Positions 63,494-64,000 of a stretch of DNA of 64,000 nucleotides are shown here, piece after piece (positions within the stretch are counted from its first letter, which is position 1; each line of letters starts with the position of its first letter). The position numbers and the translations under genes were made by a program. The stretch is from JBCAXA01 sp038534295 (GTDB lineage Bacteria; Pseudomonadota; Gammaproteobacteria; Steroidobacterales; Woeseiaceae), in assembly GCA_038534295.1 (NCBI GenBank), contig JBCAXA010000002.1:620001-684000 (forward strand), written 5' to 3'. A model generated the notes under the pieces. It was given only the letters and a program-made list of their open reading frames with translations, made no database searches and was not told the DNA's origin.

Positions 63494-64000
63494 CGCGCCG
63501 GCGTAGCCGGTAAGTTCGACGTAACCGTGCCCGCCGACCGACGTGCCGGCTGATCGGCCGCGAACATCGACCGCACCTTCCCAGTAGCGAACGATCGTCG
63601 ACAGCTCTTGATCGGCCATCGCGGGTTCGACCACGACGTCCAGCCCTATTGAAGGCACGATCAGTTGCCAGCCGCTCGGGTACACATCGCCAGCGCCATT
63701 GGTCCAGGAATCCGTGACGGTCAGCATGACGTCGTCGCGACCAAGCTGCACGAGCTCACCGTTGGCGCGCCGCACGCTGCCACCGCTGTACGGATCGGCC
63801 GCACCGTCTCTACGCCGCAGCTGGTAGTACATCAGTTCGCTGCCGTCATCGAGTTGGAGCGCGAACCAGTCCCATCCCGCCTGATCGTCGGCGAGTGCGC
63901 TCGTGCTCCACTCGCGGTCGAGCCACGACTCGCCGGCCACGACGTATTGCTCGTCGCCAACCCGAACGGTACCGCTGGTCGCCCACCTCGGAACGGAGTA
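63464..64000 (-). CDS. Lipocalin-like AttH/CrtC-type protein (5' end outside the window)
   Basis: The visible C-terminal ~178 residues show the AttH/carotenoid-hydratase-like pattern: GESWLDREWSTSAL, GWDWFALQLDDGSELMYYQL, IVRYWEGAVDVRG and GHGYVELTGYAG. The frame stays open to base 64000. Such proteins are exported and often encoded with LolD/FtsX-type ABC genes. Its stop overlaps the 3' end of the kinase gene by 30 bp. The remaining N-terminus lies beyond the window. Confidence 0.85.
   Translation of the reverse strand, partial: YSVPRWATSGTVRVGDEQYVVAGESWLDREWSTSALADDQAGWDWFALQLDDGSELMYYQLRRRDGAADPYSGGSVRRANGELVQLGRDDVMLTVTDSWTNGAGDVYPSGWQLIVPSIGLDVVVEPAMADQELSTIVRYWEGAVDVRGRSAGTSVGGHGYVELTGYAGASGSAGGRSQ

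Overview
The window is about 64 kb of fairly GC-rich bacterial DNA with dense coding, many 4-bp start/stop overlaps, frequent GTG starts and strong Shine-Dalgarno sites. Gene content (rhomboid protease, lipoproteins, OmpV/MipA outer-membrane protein, GltS, KatG, NhaR-like regulator, a bacterial voltage-gated sodium channel, NtrC-type sigma-54 regulation) points to a Gram-negative, aerobic, probably marine or halotolerant gammaproteobacterium. No rRNA, tRNA, CRISPR array, phage module or intact insertion sequence was seen, so the species cannot be fixed from this window.

Layout. 1-1.5 kb: the 3' end of a reductase with a plant-type 2Fe-2S domain and a lipoprotein alpha/beta hydrolase. 1.5-8.1 kb (minus strand): a six-gene operon RDD - SpoIIM-like - DUF4129 - DUF4350 - MoxR AAA ATPase - DUF58, almost all joined by 4-bp overlaps. 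8.2-16.9 kb: small membrane protein, gpsA, a beta-propeller protein beside an ECF sigma factor, katG, gltS, a DUF4136 lipoprotein and a low-molecular-weight phosphatase. 17-18.1 kb: a 5'-truncated nhaA relic and decayed DNA. 18.1-36.5 kb: a mixed metabolic region (LysR, SDRs, a conserved unknown, a large VCBS/FG-GAP secreted protein, gnd, flavin reductase, pirin, aldo/keto reductases, hydrolases, a SAP-domain protein). 36.5-45.7 kb: M24 peptidase, MipA/OmpV, an HxlR regulator with candidate operators, DUF2147, a serine hydrolase with an MFS pump, and a lipoprotein made of four repeats. 45.7-49.4 kb: a sodium-related cluster (NhaR-like regulator divergent from a short HPF and a NaChBac-type channel), then a MAPEG/GST pair. 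49.9-54.9 kb: LysR with a 2-hydroxychromene-2-carboxylate isomerase homologue, a CadC-like winged-helix/TPR regulator, rhomboid and YHS proteins.

The most coherent system is at 55.8-63.5 kb: a nested inverted repeat (candidate activator site), a textbook sigma-54 promoter (TGGCACG-N4-CTGCT), a 75-residue unknown small ORF, then a periplasmic adaptor, a MacB/LolD-type ATPase, two FtsX-type permeases, an NtrC-family response regulator and an NtrY-like histidine kinase. It reads as a self-regulated envelope-stress or efflux operon: the kinase/regulator pair encoded at its end probably activates the sigma-54 promoter at its start. A lipocalin-like AttH/CrtC-type gene enters from the right edge on the opposite strand.
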